A stretch of 61,702 nt of DNA. Source: Lingula anatina. Lineage: Eukaryota > Brachiopoda > Lingulata > Lingulida > Lingulidae. Position 1 is the first letter of the stretch. Each line of letters begins with the position of its first letter. The notes beneath the pieces were generated by a model, which saw nothing but the letters and a program-made list of their open reading frames with translations, was not told where the DNA came from and did no database searches. The translations under genes and the position numbers were made by a program. Below, in pieces: positions 1 through 12,800 of the stretch. The stretch is taken from positions 1,073,124-1,134,825 of the forward strand of contig NW_019775414.1 of NCBI RefSeq assembly GCF_001039355.2, written 5' to 3'.

Positions 1-434
1 TATTAAAAACAAGTGAGTTCAAAACGGTGGCGAACATTCATGAAAGCGATGGATCTCATGGTACCTTGAAGCATGCGCATGCCCAGGCATTACTTTTGAG
101 GATGAAAAGAAAACGTGGTTGAAGAAAAACTCGAAAAAGAGCTGTAATATAAAAGACGAAATAAAAGATTTGAAATAGCCCTGATGAAATGGCTTAATCC
201 TATTTGTATATCTGTGTGTTTGTGTGGGTGTTTGCGCGCGTGCGGGGGTTGGGATAGGGCGATGGAACATGTTTTGGACTGGTTTCAATTTCAGATCTCT
301 TATCTGTTGTTTACACTATGTTATTTACGTATAAACGCAAATATGTACATTTTAATAAATTAAAACTTTTGACGCACAATACACCATCAGTGTTGAAAGT
401 GCGGTTTTTATTTGGATGGTAGCAGTAGAAAGGT

Positions 435-457
435 GGGGGGGGGGGGGGGGGGGGGGG
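435..457. repeat. Poly-G run, 23 bases
   Basis: Uninterrupted G homopolymer followed by a G-rich stretch. A second run of 21 G at 1433-1453 leads straight into a short GA repeat. Both could form G-quadruplexes, and their lengths are likely polymorphic or assembly-sensitive. Confidence 0.95.
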
Positions 458-1002
458 CGGAGGGTGAAGATAGAATTGGTATTTTTCGAAATACCAATGC
501 ACACTTTCTTAGTTCAAGAGCAGTGTTTCTCAAATGAAATGAACTCAATGATTTCATACAATAAGTCTTTTATTTGAAATAATATTCCTGACTTGGGAGA
601 GTTTGTTTTGAGGGAGAATTATGCCGAAAATGAGGTACTTGAAAATGGACATCAGTTGGCTGGGGTATCGGCCAGTGCAAACACATGCATGTTTCACCGG
701 ATTTCATTTGTCTACATTTGTGAATGTACAATAACTAAAAGCAAAAACTCAAGTCAGACATTTTCCTTGGTACGCTTAGCATTTTATTCAATAGACTTTA
801 ATAGCACAAATTTAAATCAACTTCAGTTTTGTGCTTTTAAATCTAAAAGAAAAAATGTTTAATTTTTAAACAAATAAACCACTTATGATATCCTTTTTTC
901 ATATTTCCATTGATTTTGGAAACTTCTTTGTATTCCTTTAATATGTTCCAAAATACTAATGTCTGATAGCCCTCCCGCTGACAACTTCGTTTGCAGTGTC
1001 AT

Positions 1003-1054
1003 TAAGATCGCATTCACAACGAGCCTGGCTCAACTCATTGTGAATGCGATCTTA
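1003..1054. repeat. Inverted repeat with perfect 17-bp arms
   Basis: Arms 1003-1019 and 1038-1054 are exact reverse complements (TAAGATCGCATTCACAA), with an 18-base loop. It could be a small foldback transposon relic. No target duplication was recognised. Confidence 0.85.
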
Positions 1055-2117
1055 GACAGAGAATGAACATCACTTTTGACAGAGATAAACATTACTTCCG
1101 GCCAGTTTATTACCCAATGTAATCTAATTTGCATATAGGAGAAAAAATACAGTTTTTACTTGATTTTGAGTTGTGTGCACATTTTCCATTATCCATAAAA
1201 AGCAATGTATCCTTACGCTAAAAAAATCATATGAAAGATTTGATCGACGTGTGCTGTTTATTAATCAAATCAATATAAGTAACTTTCATATCACAAATGT
1301 GCATCACGTTTTCACGCCTAAGTCATAAAAAATGTCAAATAGCGAAGATAACTATGCTGGCCCAAAGTAGATAATTTCCCGTTTTAAAATCCCATATGAT
1401 TATCGATTTTTGGGGCAAAGACAAAGACGGTTGGGGGGGGGGGGGGGGGGGGGAGAGAGAGAGCAGAACAGTTCCTTTCGTGATCCCAATAAGAAATACC
1501 CTTAACATATGTTCAAAGTGATGAAGGAAAGAACTCTACTTTCCAGAAGAGACCAGTGTAGTGACGACGCCAATATTCTATGGGCAAATTATCGCAGGAC
1601 TCACAGTACAGAAATGTGCTTTTTGAAACACATCTTCGAACATCTAGTGAAAAAATCAATCTATAGTGGTAAAATGGGTGGTAAAAATGGTAGGTGGTAA
1701 AAATGGTAGGGGACAACATGGCACTGCTTAATCTACGTATGCACAAGTTCAACCTGTACTATATTTCATTCATTGGTTTCCTAGGTCAGGCTAGACAAAA
1801 CTGATAAGTTGGTTAAAGAGCATGTCTAACCTTAACTTTGGTTAAAAATTAGATTCTTTCTTTTTGTTTCTTTTTTCAATGGGAAAAATGTATTGGTTTG
1901 CTAAGTAAGAAAATTTTACAATTGACCACAGGGAACACTTATGTGCATGTTTTCATGCTTTAAATTCACCTAAAAAAACAACCCACCTTTGATATGCCTA
2001 GTAAACATCATGTTTAATAACAAAAGTTAATTTAAAAAATTCACGCACTGAAACCATGCCAGTAGCCATAAATTAACCAATTTTTAAATTTTGCCTGACC
2101 TTACTAGATCTTTACCA

Positions 2118-2236
2118 TTTACTACAGGAATCAATATGCATCATATAATATATTTATATGATGCATATTATATAAATATATTATATGATGCATATTGATT
2201 CCTGTAGTAAATATGCATCATATAATATATTTATTT
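2118..2236. repeat. Long AT-rich palindrome with an extra half copy
   Basis: The arms 2118-2159 and 2170-2211 are exact 42-bp reverse complements around a 10-base centre. The core TATGCATCATATAATATATT then recurs directly at about 2213-2232. The structure could extrude as a cruciform. It lies within about 400 bp of the DCAF4 stop codon. Confidence 0.9.
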
Positions 2237-2505
2237 AAACCTAAACTTGAAATTAATGTTTTATTAATATTCATGTATTCTAATTATCTACAACATTTCT
2301 GTGTTTAAGACATATTGCAGAATGGATGGGTAACCACAGAATGGACTGTATACATATATTTAAGACAGACATGTGAACAGTTGCTAAAACTGCACTTCTC
2401 AAAACAAAACATTAAATATTGATCGATGGAAACAAATACCTAACACTGTACAGTGTAATACAGTCTCCTTGGCATGTAATTGCTGAGTGAATTAGTCCTA
2501 GAGTT

Positions 2506-2891
2506 TTAATACAAAGAGTAGAAATGCATTTTATTTTTAAGGCCCATCAAGAGTGCTGGGAAGCTGGTATTTTTGGCCCAGTTCTCAGAGAAGCACAACT
2601 GTGGCAGAGGTGGAGTTAACCCAGTATTATCTGTCTGACACAGAGGGGGGAGCTCATGAAGTAACTTTGCATCAGAAAGACTCCATATTCTTGATATGCT
2701 GTCACTCCCAACTGAAACAATGATAGAATGTTTGGAATAAGATTTGAAAAGAAAACAACAATTAAAAGGAATTGGATACATTTGCATTATGTACATGTAT
2801 CTCTGTTTCTTTGTTTTAATTACTTTTACTTGAAGATATAACATCTTAAACCCTGAAGCATATCTTTTAGTAAGAAGAGACTTGGTTCTTG

Positions 2892-2940
<49 letters not shown>

Positions 2941-5674
2941 CAGAATTACACCACAAATACTTCATTCTACCAGTAACAACAGTTTGAGCCAATCTTCCTC
3001 CTTCATCACATTTCACACAAAATGGACACATCAATATTGATCAAAACAAAATACCTGCACAGATGAAATTTTCCCTGTCATCAACTGAGAACTGCAGCCT
3101 GAAGTACTGGTTCTTGTGTCTTGGGTACTCATGCACCACTCGTCTCTTCCTCAGGTCCCACAGAGCAAGCTGAAATGCAAGGTACATGTAGGTCATGTTT
3201 TCTGATGTATTTTTAAATACAATTAAAAACTATTCAAACTACCTTTGAAATAAGGGAAAACCCATCTAATAATTCATACCATGAATTCGCTTGTTTAATA
3301 AAAGTGTGAGGTGCTAAACAATCAGTGAATCCCTATTCCCATCAAACAAAAGGCTATTTTCTGCTGAATACAGTGGCTTTCATATCACATTTCTGAAGAC
3401 ATGAAAAATATTCCAAACTCACTTTTCCAGGAAAGTTTCCAGCAAGTAAGTAATTCTCATCCTTGAGCAGTTTCAGGCAACACACACCCTTGCCCTGTGG
3501 CAGAGAGTACACATAACGAGTGGAGATACTCCTCAAGTCATGACATAATACACAGCCTGGGTTCTTGGTGCCACTGTACAGTAGTGTACCATTCTAAAAT
3601 ATATATGTCATTAAAAGATGTATCGATATCTTAACAGGCCCATAAAAGCTAGACCTTCATATACTGAAAGTTCATTTTTTATGGAATAAACTATCTTCTT
3701 ATTAGACATGCATGTTATAGGTTTTGCGCTCCCATACCATTTTTTACCAAATGCTGAAGATAATTTATTTTAGTTTAAAAAATAGAAAAACATTAAAAAC
3801 ATTTTGCAAATTTTTCACTGTTTTGACTTCACAGAAGAATTGTTATAAGTATCCTTTTAAAGGCAACAATTTCAAGCAGATGTTATCTCACTAACCTCAG
3901 TAAAAGTTTGTGACAGTATATCATTGTTTTTACTGTGTAGTTCCCACAGTTTCCTTGTCTCCACATCCACCAACAATCCACATTTTTCCGAGCCAACAGA
4001 GAACCGTTTCGTGTATTGACACCAGGCACAGCACCATAGGGCCTTGAAACCTAGATTAAAGTCCACAAACCTAGCCCTCTCTTCAACACTAGTGAATTCC
4101 AAGTCTTTGAACAAAGCAAGGCTGGGATGGTCCATGTTCAGGTGTCCTATTGTTGTGTACAATATGCGACATTGGTTATTATGATTATCATTATTATTTT
4201 CACGTGAGAGTGGTGCCCAGCAAGCACTTGTTACCTTAGCACTACTCTGTATAGAAGCACCTGTTGGTGTCACTGTACAAGGGGACGCCATTTTTGTCAC
4301 CTTTGGGTTGATATCTATCTTCAGAGACTGAATTCTCATGGTCATGGAGTACCTACTGGACCACACACACAGTAGTTTGTCTCTTTCATAGTTAGGCACC
4401 ATGCTTACAATAGAATCAAAAGAGGCATACTGGGACATTAAGGGCTGGTGGGTAATTTTCTGCTTTCCACAATACTTGAGATTGGACATACTACTGGTCA
4501 AGACTGACCGTTGAAAATGGACATCTGAGCTTAAACCAGTCCTCATTTCATCTAGCAGAGTCACCAAATTAACTGACTTCTCTCGTTTTTTGATTGTTTG
4601 AAGTAGGTCAGACTTTCTTTGCTCTTCTCTTAATTTCAGATATTTTTCTTTTTGTTGCTCCTCCACTTTCAGTTTTACAACATCCTCTGTAACAAGGCTT
4701 GAGGTAGTTGAGCCTCTTGGGTTATTATGCCCTGGTAGAATTCGGAAATATTTCTTTTTTTCTCTGTCATAATAAAATCCAGGAATCTGTGACAATAGTT
4801 AAGGCTCTATTATTATCAAATAAATAATTTAATATGCAACCATAACATCATTTTACAATCAGCCTAAATTTTTTTTTTAATTTATTGACTCGAAATCAGG
4901 CAGAGGAGTAATGTACAACACTTGTATGCTCAAAATGTTAAATATAATTTAACATGTATTATCTTCGACCAATATTACACAAACATGTTATAAAGGATAT
5001 CTAATTCATCATCTTCCCTTGATGTGGAAGCCCCTGCTGTCGATTCATCTTTACATGTCATACTCCCTGAAATGATACAGCAGTACTGTAAGTTATTTAT
5101 GCCGCGTGTTTGATAGTAATATACAAATAGAAATAATTTCCAAATTTTCAAAAAAAAAAAAAAAAAAAATGGATTGATTATCATATATTCAGGGATTTTT
5201 GGTGAATAATGGTAAATAATGAATCCAAGAGATATCCAATGCATTAATCATTTACCCGCATAGCATTCCAAGGTCCAAAACTGTTGCAATCTGGAAAACT
5301 CCTGTTCCAGAGATCAGGATTTTTTTTCTCACTTCTATATAATGGTTGATATGAAACCTGTAGGTGTGATATGTGTTTTACCACATTTTAAATAACTGAG
5401 CTGATTAGCTGATTAACAAGATTATATTTACTAGTACTATAATACCTTTGTTTCTTCCACGACACATTTCGACTCCTTTGGCTTTGGTTTTTTCGTGTCC
5501 AGTCTCCTTTCTCTTACCAGGTGTTTCGTGTGATCCACCCCTTGGCCCATCACATGTTGGACATCTCTTCCTAGCTTTACTGGTACCTGTCCACTGACAC
5601 TTACACCTCTGTTCTGGATCAGAACGGCCCTGGTCAGAATAATGCTTATTTTGTCGTGATGCCATAACTTGCAA
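2506..5674 (-). CDS. DCAF4: DDB1- and CUL4-associated factor 4 (WD40 protein)
   Basis: WD40 substrate receptor of CUL4-DDB1 E3 ubiquitin ligases. Six minus-strand exons: 5674-5446, 5066-4981, 4786-3896, 3593-3423, 3169-3055 and 2711-2506. All introns are GT-AG, the frame is continuous, and the product is 565 residues (human about 495). The family hallmark PGFYYDREKKKYFRILPGHN opens exon 3 (about residues 107-126) and is followed by a charged, probably coiled-coil helix. The last three exons carry WD-repeat signatures (LALWDLRKRRVV, SRIWSLSDAKLL) and match the DCAF4 C-terminus. Exon 1 encodes a basic, Cys-rich N-terminus (CKCQ, CPTC) that is poorly conserved. The start could be 5674 or the second Met at 5665, which has the better local context. 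It is divergent from RRP15. Orthology is confident; exon 1 is less so. Confidence 0.9.
2893..2939. repeat. (AC)n microsatellite
   Basis: About 23 AC units in the last intron of DCAF4 (between exons 3169-3055 and 2711-2506). On the transcribed strand this reads as a GU repeat. Confidence 0.97.
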
Positions 5675-6092
5675 GATTTTATGTGTGACGACTTCGACTA
5701 AAGTTATTAGATTTTAGTAATTTACCAGATGATAATTTTCTGTGTTTTATCACTACTTGTAGAATGTGAGAAGCACATTTAATTGATGAAATTGAAGAAA
5801 AATCTGTTCGAATGCTCTACGGCCGTGAAGGAAGAGAGGCAGTCGCCATGGGCGCTGACATGTTGGATGTATAGAAAACCAAGCTTTATTTCCCTTTTTA
5901 TAGTAATAAGAACAAAGAAAAAATATAGTTTTGGGTACAATATATTTTTTCTTGTAAACTTAATAAAATATCTAATACATATTCGTCATTTTTTTAAAAG
6001 AGCTACTTCAAAAGGTTGAATGTTTTCCTAACAATTTGTATTCAATTTGTTCCTTCAAAATCTTTACTTTATTGACATTGACATCCGGCAGC
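5675..6092. promoter_or_regulatory. Shared 5' region of DCAF4 and RRP15
   Basis: About 420 bp separates two divergent start codons, so one bidirectional promoter is likely. No TATA box was recognised at a useful distance from either ATG. An ETS-like CATCCGGCA lies just upstream of the RRP15 ATG. Transcription start sites cannot be placed from sequence alone. Confidence 0.55.
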
Positions 6093-8720
6093 ATGGCAGG
6101 CAAAACAGCAGACCCGTTCGTGAAAGTTTCGTACGATTCAGGATCTGATGGAGATATTGAAAGTGATGTGGACCCTTCAGGTAGATGCATTATATAGTCA
6201 GTATGTAAAAAATACCCGTGGTGATTATTATTATATTTTGCTGACATACGAAAACGCACTGTACTCTATTGTACAATCTTTGCAACTTGCCTCAAGTTGT
6301 GGTATTGAATTTCTCGTCTGGTCGACACGTACTTTTTTTTTTGTAATTTTAAAAGTTAATTAAGATGGCAATATGTCTAAATATGAAGAAACTGTTGGAA
6401 TGCTTGAGCTTTCTCATTAAGATTTTTAAATATAATGGCACCATGTCTGTGATTTGTTTTAATACGACACGTACAGAAATGAGTGAAAAGTTGCCCCCCA
6501 CCCTTGATTTTCACGCACTTAATAATTATCATAGAAACTTGAAGTTTGGCACATAATAAGTTATCGCGCTCAGCAGATAATGCAGTGCTTTTACGACATG
6601 CTGTGAGACATGTACACAGTGCAGATATTGCCATCTTAAAATAGTAACAAAAAAGCTTTTTGGGGGCTTCATTCATTTTTTTTATTATGGCACAGCAAAC
6701 AAAGGTCCATAATCCTGTTATCCAGCTGATTTATATTCATTTTCATTTAAAGCAGACAGGGAGGATGAAGTTATTGGAGGAATATCACATTATAGAGTTG
6801 TATTTTATTTTGTTTTCAGATGATGGACCAAGTGGAACAGAAGTGGAAGAACTGGAAAATAAATCCAATGGATTGGTGGAAAATGGTAACAAGAAATCTA
6901 CAGCAGTAGGATGGGCAGATGCAATGACAAAAATTTTACAGAAACAAATACCAAAGTCAAAACCTGTAATCCTTGCTAAAGCAAAAACAGATAAACAGAT
7001 ATATCTGAATAAAAGAACTATTGAAAATAAAACTGATGTAGACTCTGACTTGGCTGTGGATTCTAAAAATAAAGCAGTTACTAGAACAGTGAAAGAAAAG
7101 ATTAGAGAAGAACAAGCAGAAATCAGAGAAAGAAAATTAAAAGTAAGTGATAAGGCGAATATTTATGTATTATTTCTGTAATCGAAATATGGAAAGTGGA
7201 AAAATCAAATTGTAATTTAACAATCATTATTCGTTTTTATGATAATTTATTATTATTATTATTATTATTATTTTGATTTATTATTTTAAATGTGTGATAA
7301 AAAAAAACTTTTTATGGATTGTTAGGTCATGTATTCAATGTACAATTTTAGAAACGACTCTGGGAAGAAATGAACAGGGTTAAACCAGACATATTGGAAA
7401 AAGAAAAAGAGAGAAGTTTACAAAGGATTGCACAAAGGTAAAATGTCATTTTTATACAATCAAATACATAAATAAGTGATGAAAAATAATAGTGTTGATA
7501 ATATTGATAAATATTGCCATAATGTTGATATTGGCTGATAGGTGTTTACTCTCAGTATTTAATTTTCAACCATTATCTTCCACTGCTGAATTATATATTT
7601 AATTATATATATATATATATAATAAAAATATATATGATACCTTTTCCAAGGATAAACCTCAAATTTGTTAGCTACATTGTACGCAAAACCCTTACCATTG
7701 TCAATTTTTTATAGGGGGGTTGTACAGCTTTTCAATGCGGTACGGAAACAACAAAAGGATCTTGAGGATAAACTGAAAGAAGCTGGCTCAACTGAAGGAA
7801 AGAGAGAGAAGGTGATGAAGTCCGTAACACCTGGTGCTTTTTTAGATGTCCTGAAAGGCACAGAATCCAGTAAAGGGGCCAAGAAAGGGGACAGCAAAAA
7901 GGTAATGATTTCACTAATTATTTAGTTTTTTACATATTAAAGAAATGAAGGCATTGTGGTGAAAAAAAAGGTTTTTACCTGGCAGCAACTATAACCATTC
8001 ATACAAACTGTATCCTTGAAGAGGAGAATATATGAAGAGACTTTTTTGCCATTTTTGTTTAATGTGCTAAATTACTTATTGTAATTTAAAGAAATGTTTT
8101 TATTTTTCAATTATCTTAAGAGTATTGCTATATCTGTATATTTTGTGTTCACCTGTCTCTTCATGCTGTTGTCATGACTGTTGCTGTCGTCTACACTCAT
8201 GTAAGAAAATGTCAGACTGTCAGTGATAAATGAATTTAATTCAGTTGATTATAACTTTGAAGTTATGAAAAGTTTTTAAAAATATGGAAGTTGTGATGAT
8301 ACAGGAAACTGTATTGAAATTATGGTTGGTCAGAAAACCACAACAGATTGTGAATAGTTCAAAGAGTTGCTATTTTTTAGACGGGCCATGTCTGTTGTTC
8401 AGGTGAAAAAAGTTGGATCATGTTAAAAAAATAATTCAAGAAATCATTCAGCCATCAGTCTTGTCAGGATGTCATTGAATCTTTTTCTTTAAATATCTTT
8501 GTTTTATGTCTCTAGATGCACCTTCTGCAGTATCTAGTTTAGGTAACTAAAACATTCTAATTGATTATTTCAGGCCAAAATGGAGCTGGATGTCCCTACT
8601 ACAGAGCCAGAAAGTCCGTCCTGGAAAGTGTTAAGGGATGACTTTATGATGGGAGCAAAGATGAAGGACTGGGACCAGAAAGCTGACAGTGATGATAATG
8701 ATGACAATGAAAAGTCTTGA
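6093..8720 (+). CDS. RRP15: Ribosomal RNA processing protein 15 homologue
   Basis: Nucleolar factor of 60S ribosomal subunit biogenesis. Five plus-strand exons: 6093-6180, 6820-7142, 7352-7437, 7715-7901 and 8574-8720. Introns are GT-AG, the frame closes, and the product is 276 residues (human about 282). Family blocks appear in order: an acidic N-terminus, [20 protein letters not shown], a basic helix rich in Lys and Glu, [39 protein letters not shown], a [14 protein letters not shown] block, and the C-terminal [18 protein letters not shown] followed by an acidic tail. The RRP15 family has no known enzymatic domain. The ATG at 6093 was chosen because the exon opens the acidic region and splices in frame. 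Same strand as ALKBH1, but with more than 1 kb between them. Confidence 0.93.
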
Positions 8721-9852
8721 AAATGTTAATGAACAGCCTCTTGGAAAATAAAATGTACATCTGTTTATTTATCTTAAATACATACCTCTCCTTGTAAGAA
8801 GTATCTATATATATATTGGTATGTTCATATGGGAACATATCTATTACTGCATGAAGAACTTATTTGAATTTTCAAGGAATGAAGATTCACTTTATGGAAA
8901 TACAAAAAAATGACTACTTTAGAATTCTACAGTCACATGTCACATGCTAGTGATAAACAAATTTCACTGGAGCTTGTGTTACACTACAACATATAATTCA
9001 GCAACAAGGTGAACATTTACCTTTTTCTATAGAAAGTGAAACTGATAAAGTAATTGTCTACTTCAGTAAAAATTTTGTTGATTTTATTCAAGTTCTACAC
9101 GAGCTGAAGTTGTACATTCATTGTGTATATTCTGCAAAATATTTTGAAAGAATTACAACTGTAAAGGAAGTTTAATAAATGTACAGTATACAATGTGCAT
9201 AATTATACATTAAACTTGTAACTTTGGGTCTTTCTGTTTCAAATGTAAGGTTAGGTATCCCAGGAGATCCCATAATATATCTTTTAATGAAAATGTCCAG
9301 TATTTTTGTACATCTTTGAGAAGTATAATAGAAATAATATATATAGTGATCTTATTATGGATTAGCACTGACCAGTTGAAAAATGAAAAAAAAAAAGTTG
9401 CAAAATGCCACTTTATACTTGCCAAATGAGACATTTTGACTCATTCATTTGAAGGATTTTTGTCTATGTTCAATGTTTAGTTATCTTGAGGCTCAAATTC
9501 TTTAGCATAAAAAAGCTCCGCAGGCCTGTCATACGTACTTGTACATATTTCAGTTTTCAATTTTTCTATCTCAGATTTTCTCATGCCACCCAAAGTTTTT
9601 TCTACCGCATTCGATTATCTCTAAATTCATTTAATCTTTATAATTTGGATTAGTTTTGAAAAAAAAAAAACTTTGCAGAACAACATCAAAACTCGAAAAA
9701 TAAGCTGCCTGCCTTTAGTTGCTTAGATCTACTATGCAATAAGTTAGTCGCCTTTAAGCAAGACAGGCTAGGCTAACGTAGATTCGGTTTCGTGCAAGTA
9801 TCCTTTTCAAAAGCGGAAATGAAAATAATGAAAGCATTTCTGGCAACATAAA
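8721..9852. other. RRP15 3' UTR and ALKBH1 5' flank
   Basis: AT-rich, with no exon recognised. The left part is probably RRP15 3' UTR up to one of two AATAAA sites. The last 200 bp before 9853 should include the ALKBH1 promoter, but no core element stands out. Confidence 0.5.
8747..8752 (+). promoter_or_regulatory. RRP15 polyadenylation signal candidate
   Basis: An AATAAA lies 27 bases after the RRP15 stop. A second AATAAA at 9174-9179 would give a longer 3' UTR. Confidence 0.6.
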
Positions 9853-12800
9853 ATGGATTTATGTGTTTCGTCTCAATCAGTCGCTGCTGATCAGGTAGGA
9901 AAAGATCTATTCAAGGAAGCGTACAAGTTCTATGCGAGACGAAAACCTCCTCCTGATTTCAAGGATGTCATTGATTTTCGAGAAACAAAAAATCATGTTG
10001 AGGTAGGTGGTGGCAGTGTTATTGAAATGCATTGGCCCCGATATGTTTACTTACTTAATTTGAACAGTCTTCATTCTTCTTAAAATAATTTTGTTAAGCT
10101 TTTATGTGCACCTGTGTGTTTCTAGTAGGATGGGGTATGCGCACCTCAATTATCACATCTCGGGGTATTTTTGTTGGTATGTTTATTGAACTCTGTTCTG
10201 TAGTTGAATTGACTGATGATAAGCCAAGGTCATCCAGGTCCTCCAGTAAAAGCTATTGTATTTGTCATGCCAAAATATATATTTTTGGTGAGAAACAAGA
10301 ATGAAAAGCAGCAAATTATGATTTTTTTTTCTAAAAGTGCTACTTCAAAACACATTTTTAAAAATTATGTAAACAAATCTACTGGAAATAATGGGTAGTC
10401 TAAAATAAGGGGGCAATATGAAAATGATTTTAATGTTATGTTCACTAAATTTGTAGTCACACAAATGGCCTATTCTACACTGAAACATAGTTATAACATA
10501 TTACAATTCTAAGTCATCATAATTTGTGTTATCAGTAGAATACAATTTTAACACACCATGTTTTGGCAACATGCATGTTTTTCAGGAACACATGTTAGAA
10601 AGAAAGTTAACAGGAAGAAAGATTAGAGGGGTAGAAAAACATGTCTTCACTGCCCTACTACAAATATATCAACTGTTTATCCAAACATTGCTACATGGGC
10701 ACATGGATTTGAACTTGACCTCTGAATGTAGTTTATTAAGAATAATCAGTTTCTCTCAATCCTGTTCATGGTTTAATATTACATGTAACTATACTGTAGT
10801 TGATAAAAATATAAGTAGATAGGGCTGGCTTTAGGCTGTGAACAACATTTTATTCAGTATATACATGTATACTGACATTTTGCTTCCTGTTACATCAGGT
10901 TGACCAAGTGCCATACAGTGGTTTATCAGGACAGGACTTAACATTAAAAGGACTTATTCCAACATACAAGTGGGAGGTCTTCACATTGACTACTAATCCA
11001 GGTACCGTAACAATACTAGTATATTGAATTAAAGATGCTGTTTGAAATGGGTTGGTTTCAAGTGGAAAACTTGGGGATATTTTGTACATATTAACTTATA
11101 ATCTGTATTATCTATTGAGAAAATGCACTCTCCTAAGAAGTTAGATTTTTTATAAAAGAATTTTTTTTTTCATTTTGATTTTCTTGTGTGACATACAGTA
11201 ATCTTGCGATGTAGTGTAAAAATGGAAAATATTCAATCTTACTACTTTGTATTGTATTTTACATTGTAAAAGCGGTTGTAATTTATCTTTGTATTTTCAT
11301 TTCTTGTAGGGTTCTTCTTCATCAGGAATCCATTTGAACCTCACTATCAGAAATACTGGGTAAAACGGTGCCTGGAGGATTACCATAATAAACCAAACAA
11401 GACCAACATTGATGCTCACTTAGATGAAGACAGGAAGGAAAATTTGTGGGAGACACACGTAAAAGGCAAGGATATAACTTTCATTGAAGACTGGATACAA
11501 GACAATGTGGTTTGAGTGTATAGAAATTGCTTTCTGATATCTCTTCTTAGGTTGATTTAAATTAGGCCTCTGTAACAATAAAGTGAAATGAAAGTCAATT
11601 TTATCTATAATGCTTCACTACATTTAGTAGAAAACAAGGCTGACTAATTTGTATACATGTGCATATTGTAATTTGAATCATTTTTTTTATCAGATCCAAG
11701 TCACAGTAATATGAAGCACTTGCATTGGGCAACATTGGGATACCAGTATGACTGGAATGAAAAGGTGAGGACTAGGTTAAAGAGACTGCTCAAGAGGTTT
11801 TGGAAAGAAATGATTGGATAGTCAAATTGCCCTTGCTCTTTGACAACTTGCTATTTTTATACCTTTATCAACATCCAAACTCTTAAACCCAGTTTCACTA
11901 CACCTTTTTAATTATACTTACAACTGTACGTGGCTTGATTGGTTATGTATGTGCATTCCTTGCATTTAAATTTCACATTTTGTAAACATAAACTCTTTGC
12001 TCTAGTAGGCATTTAATATTGTAAAAAGGATGTAACATCTCTTTAAATATTATCAAAGGCTATCTAAAGAGAAAATTGAAAGACTGAAGTCAAAATTCCC
12101 ATGAACTTATTAAGGCACAGAATCCCCATCTTTAGTTTATGCGAAATTTACATTTTTATAGCATATGTTTTGCAGTTATGTGAAATATCAAAAGAAGCAA
12201 TGGCATTATTTGATTCAGCAATATATATTAACAATGAAGTAACAAATCAAGTGTTCAGAGAGTTAAAAGCATATATATTTTTCTTTTCTTCCAGAAATAC
12301 CACAAGGACCAGTGCACAGCCTTTCCTGAGGACTTGTCTTTGCTGTCCAGTATCATAGCAGAGCGGGTGGGTTTCCCCGCCTTTACAGCCCAAGCCTCCA
12401 TTGTTAATTACTACCACCTGAACTCCAAGCTGGGTGGCCATGTGGACTATTCAGAGTTCGACCATGATGCACCCCTGCTGTCCATCAGGTAATAACAAAA
12501 ATTAGAATCTCACTTTAAATTTTTTGTTCCTTTCTGTAATGTGTTGAGTGTGTTAACATGGAGTATAATTGTCAGGCCCTGCCTTTCTTGTTTTTACTGG
12601 AGGGATGAACTAACCTTCCGTAGATAGTTAAGTTTTAATCTTTTCAAAAGCCAATTTTTCTACAAAACATTCATTTTCTAAACAAGCGTTAAAGCATTTT
12701 TTTTTAGATGTAGTCAAATTGATATATAATTTTTAAAGAGTAACACTGTAACATTATCAATAGAACGAATGAGTGATTATCACGCTGAGTTTTACTTGCT

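Larger units (their letters stand above)
1..2505. other. Non-coding left flank, downstream of DCAF4
   Basis: No exon with family similarity or a convincing splice structure was found here. The stretch holds two poly-G runs, an inverted repeat near 1.03 kb and a large AT-rich palindrome at 2.1-2.2 kb. The part just left of 2506 is probably the DCAF4 3' UTR. Minus-strand AATAAA hexamers occur near 2230 and 2260, next to the palindrome, and could serve as its polyadenylation signals. Confidence 0.6.

Noticed and set aside
2506-2940. Reading the (AC)n repeat as a Val/Cys-rich N-terminus of a protein
   Set aside because: The ORF runs through a microsatellite and intron before entering the true last exon of DCAF4 at 2711.
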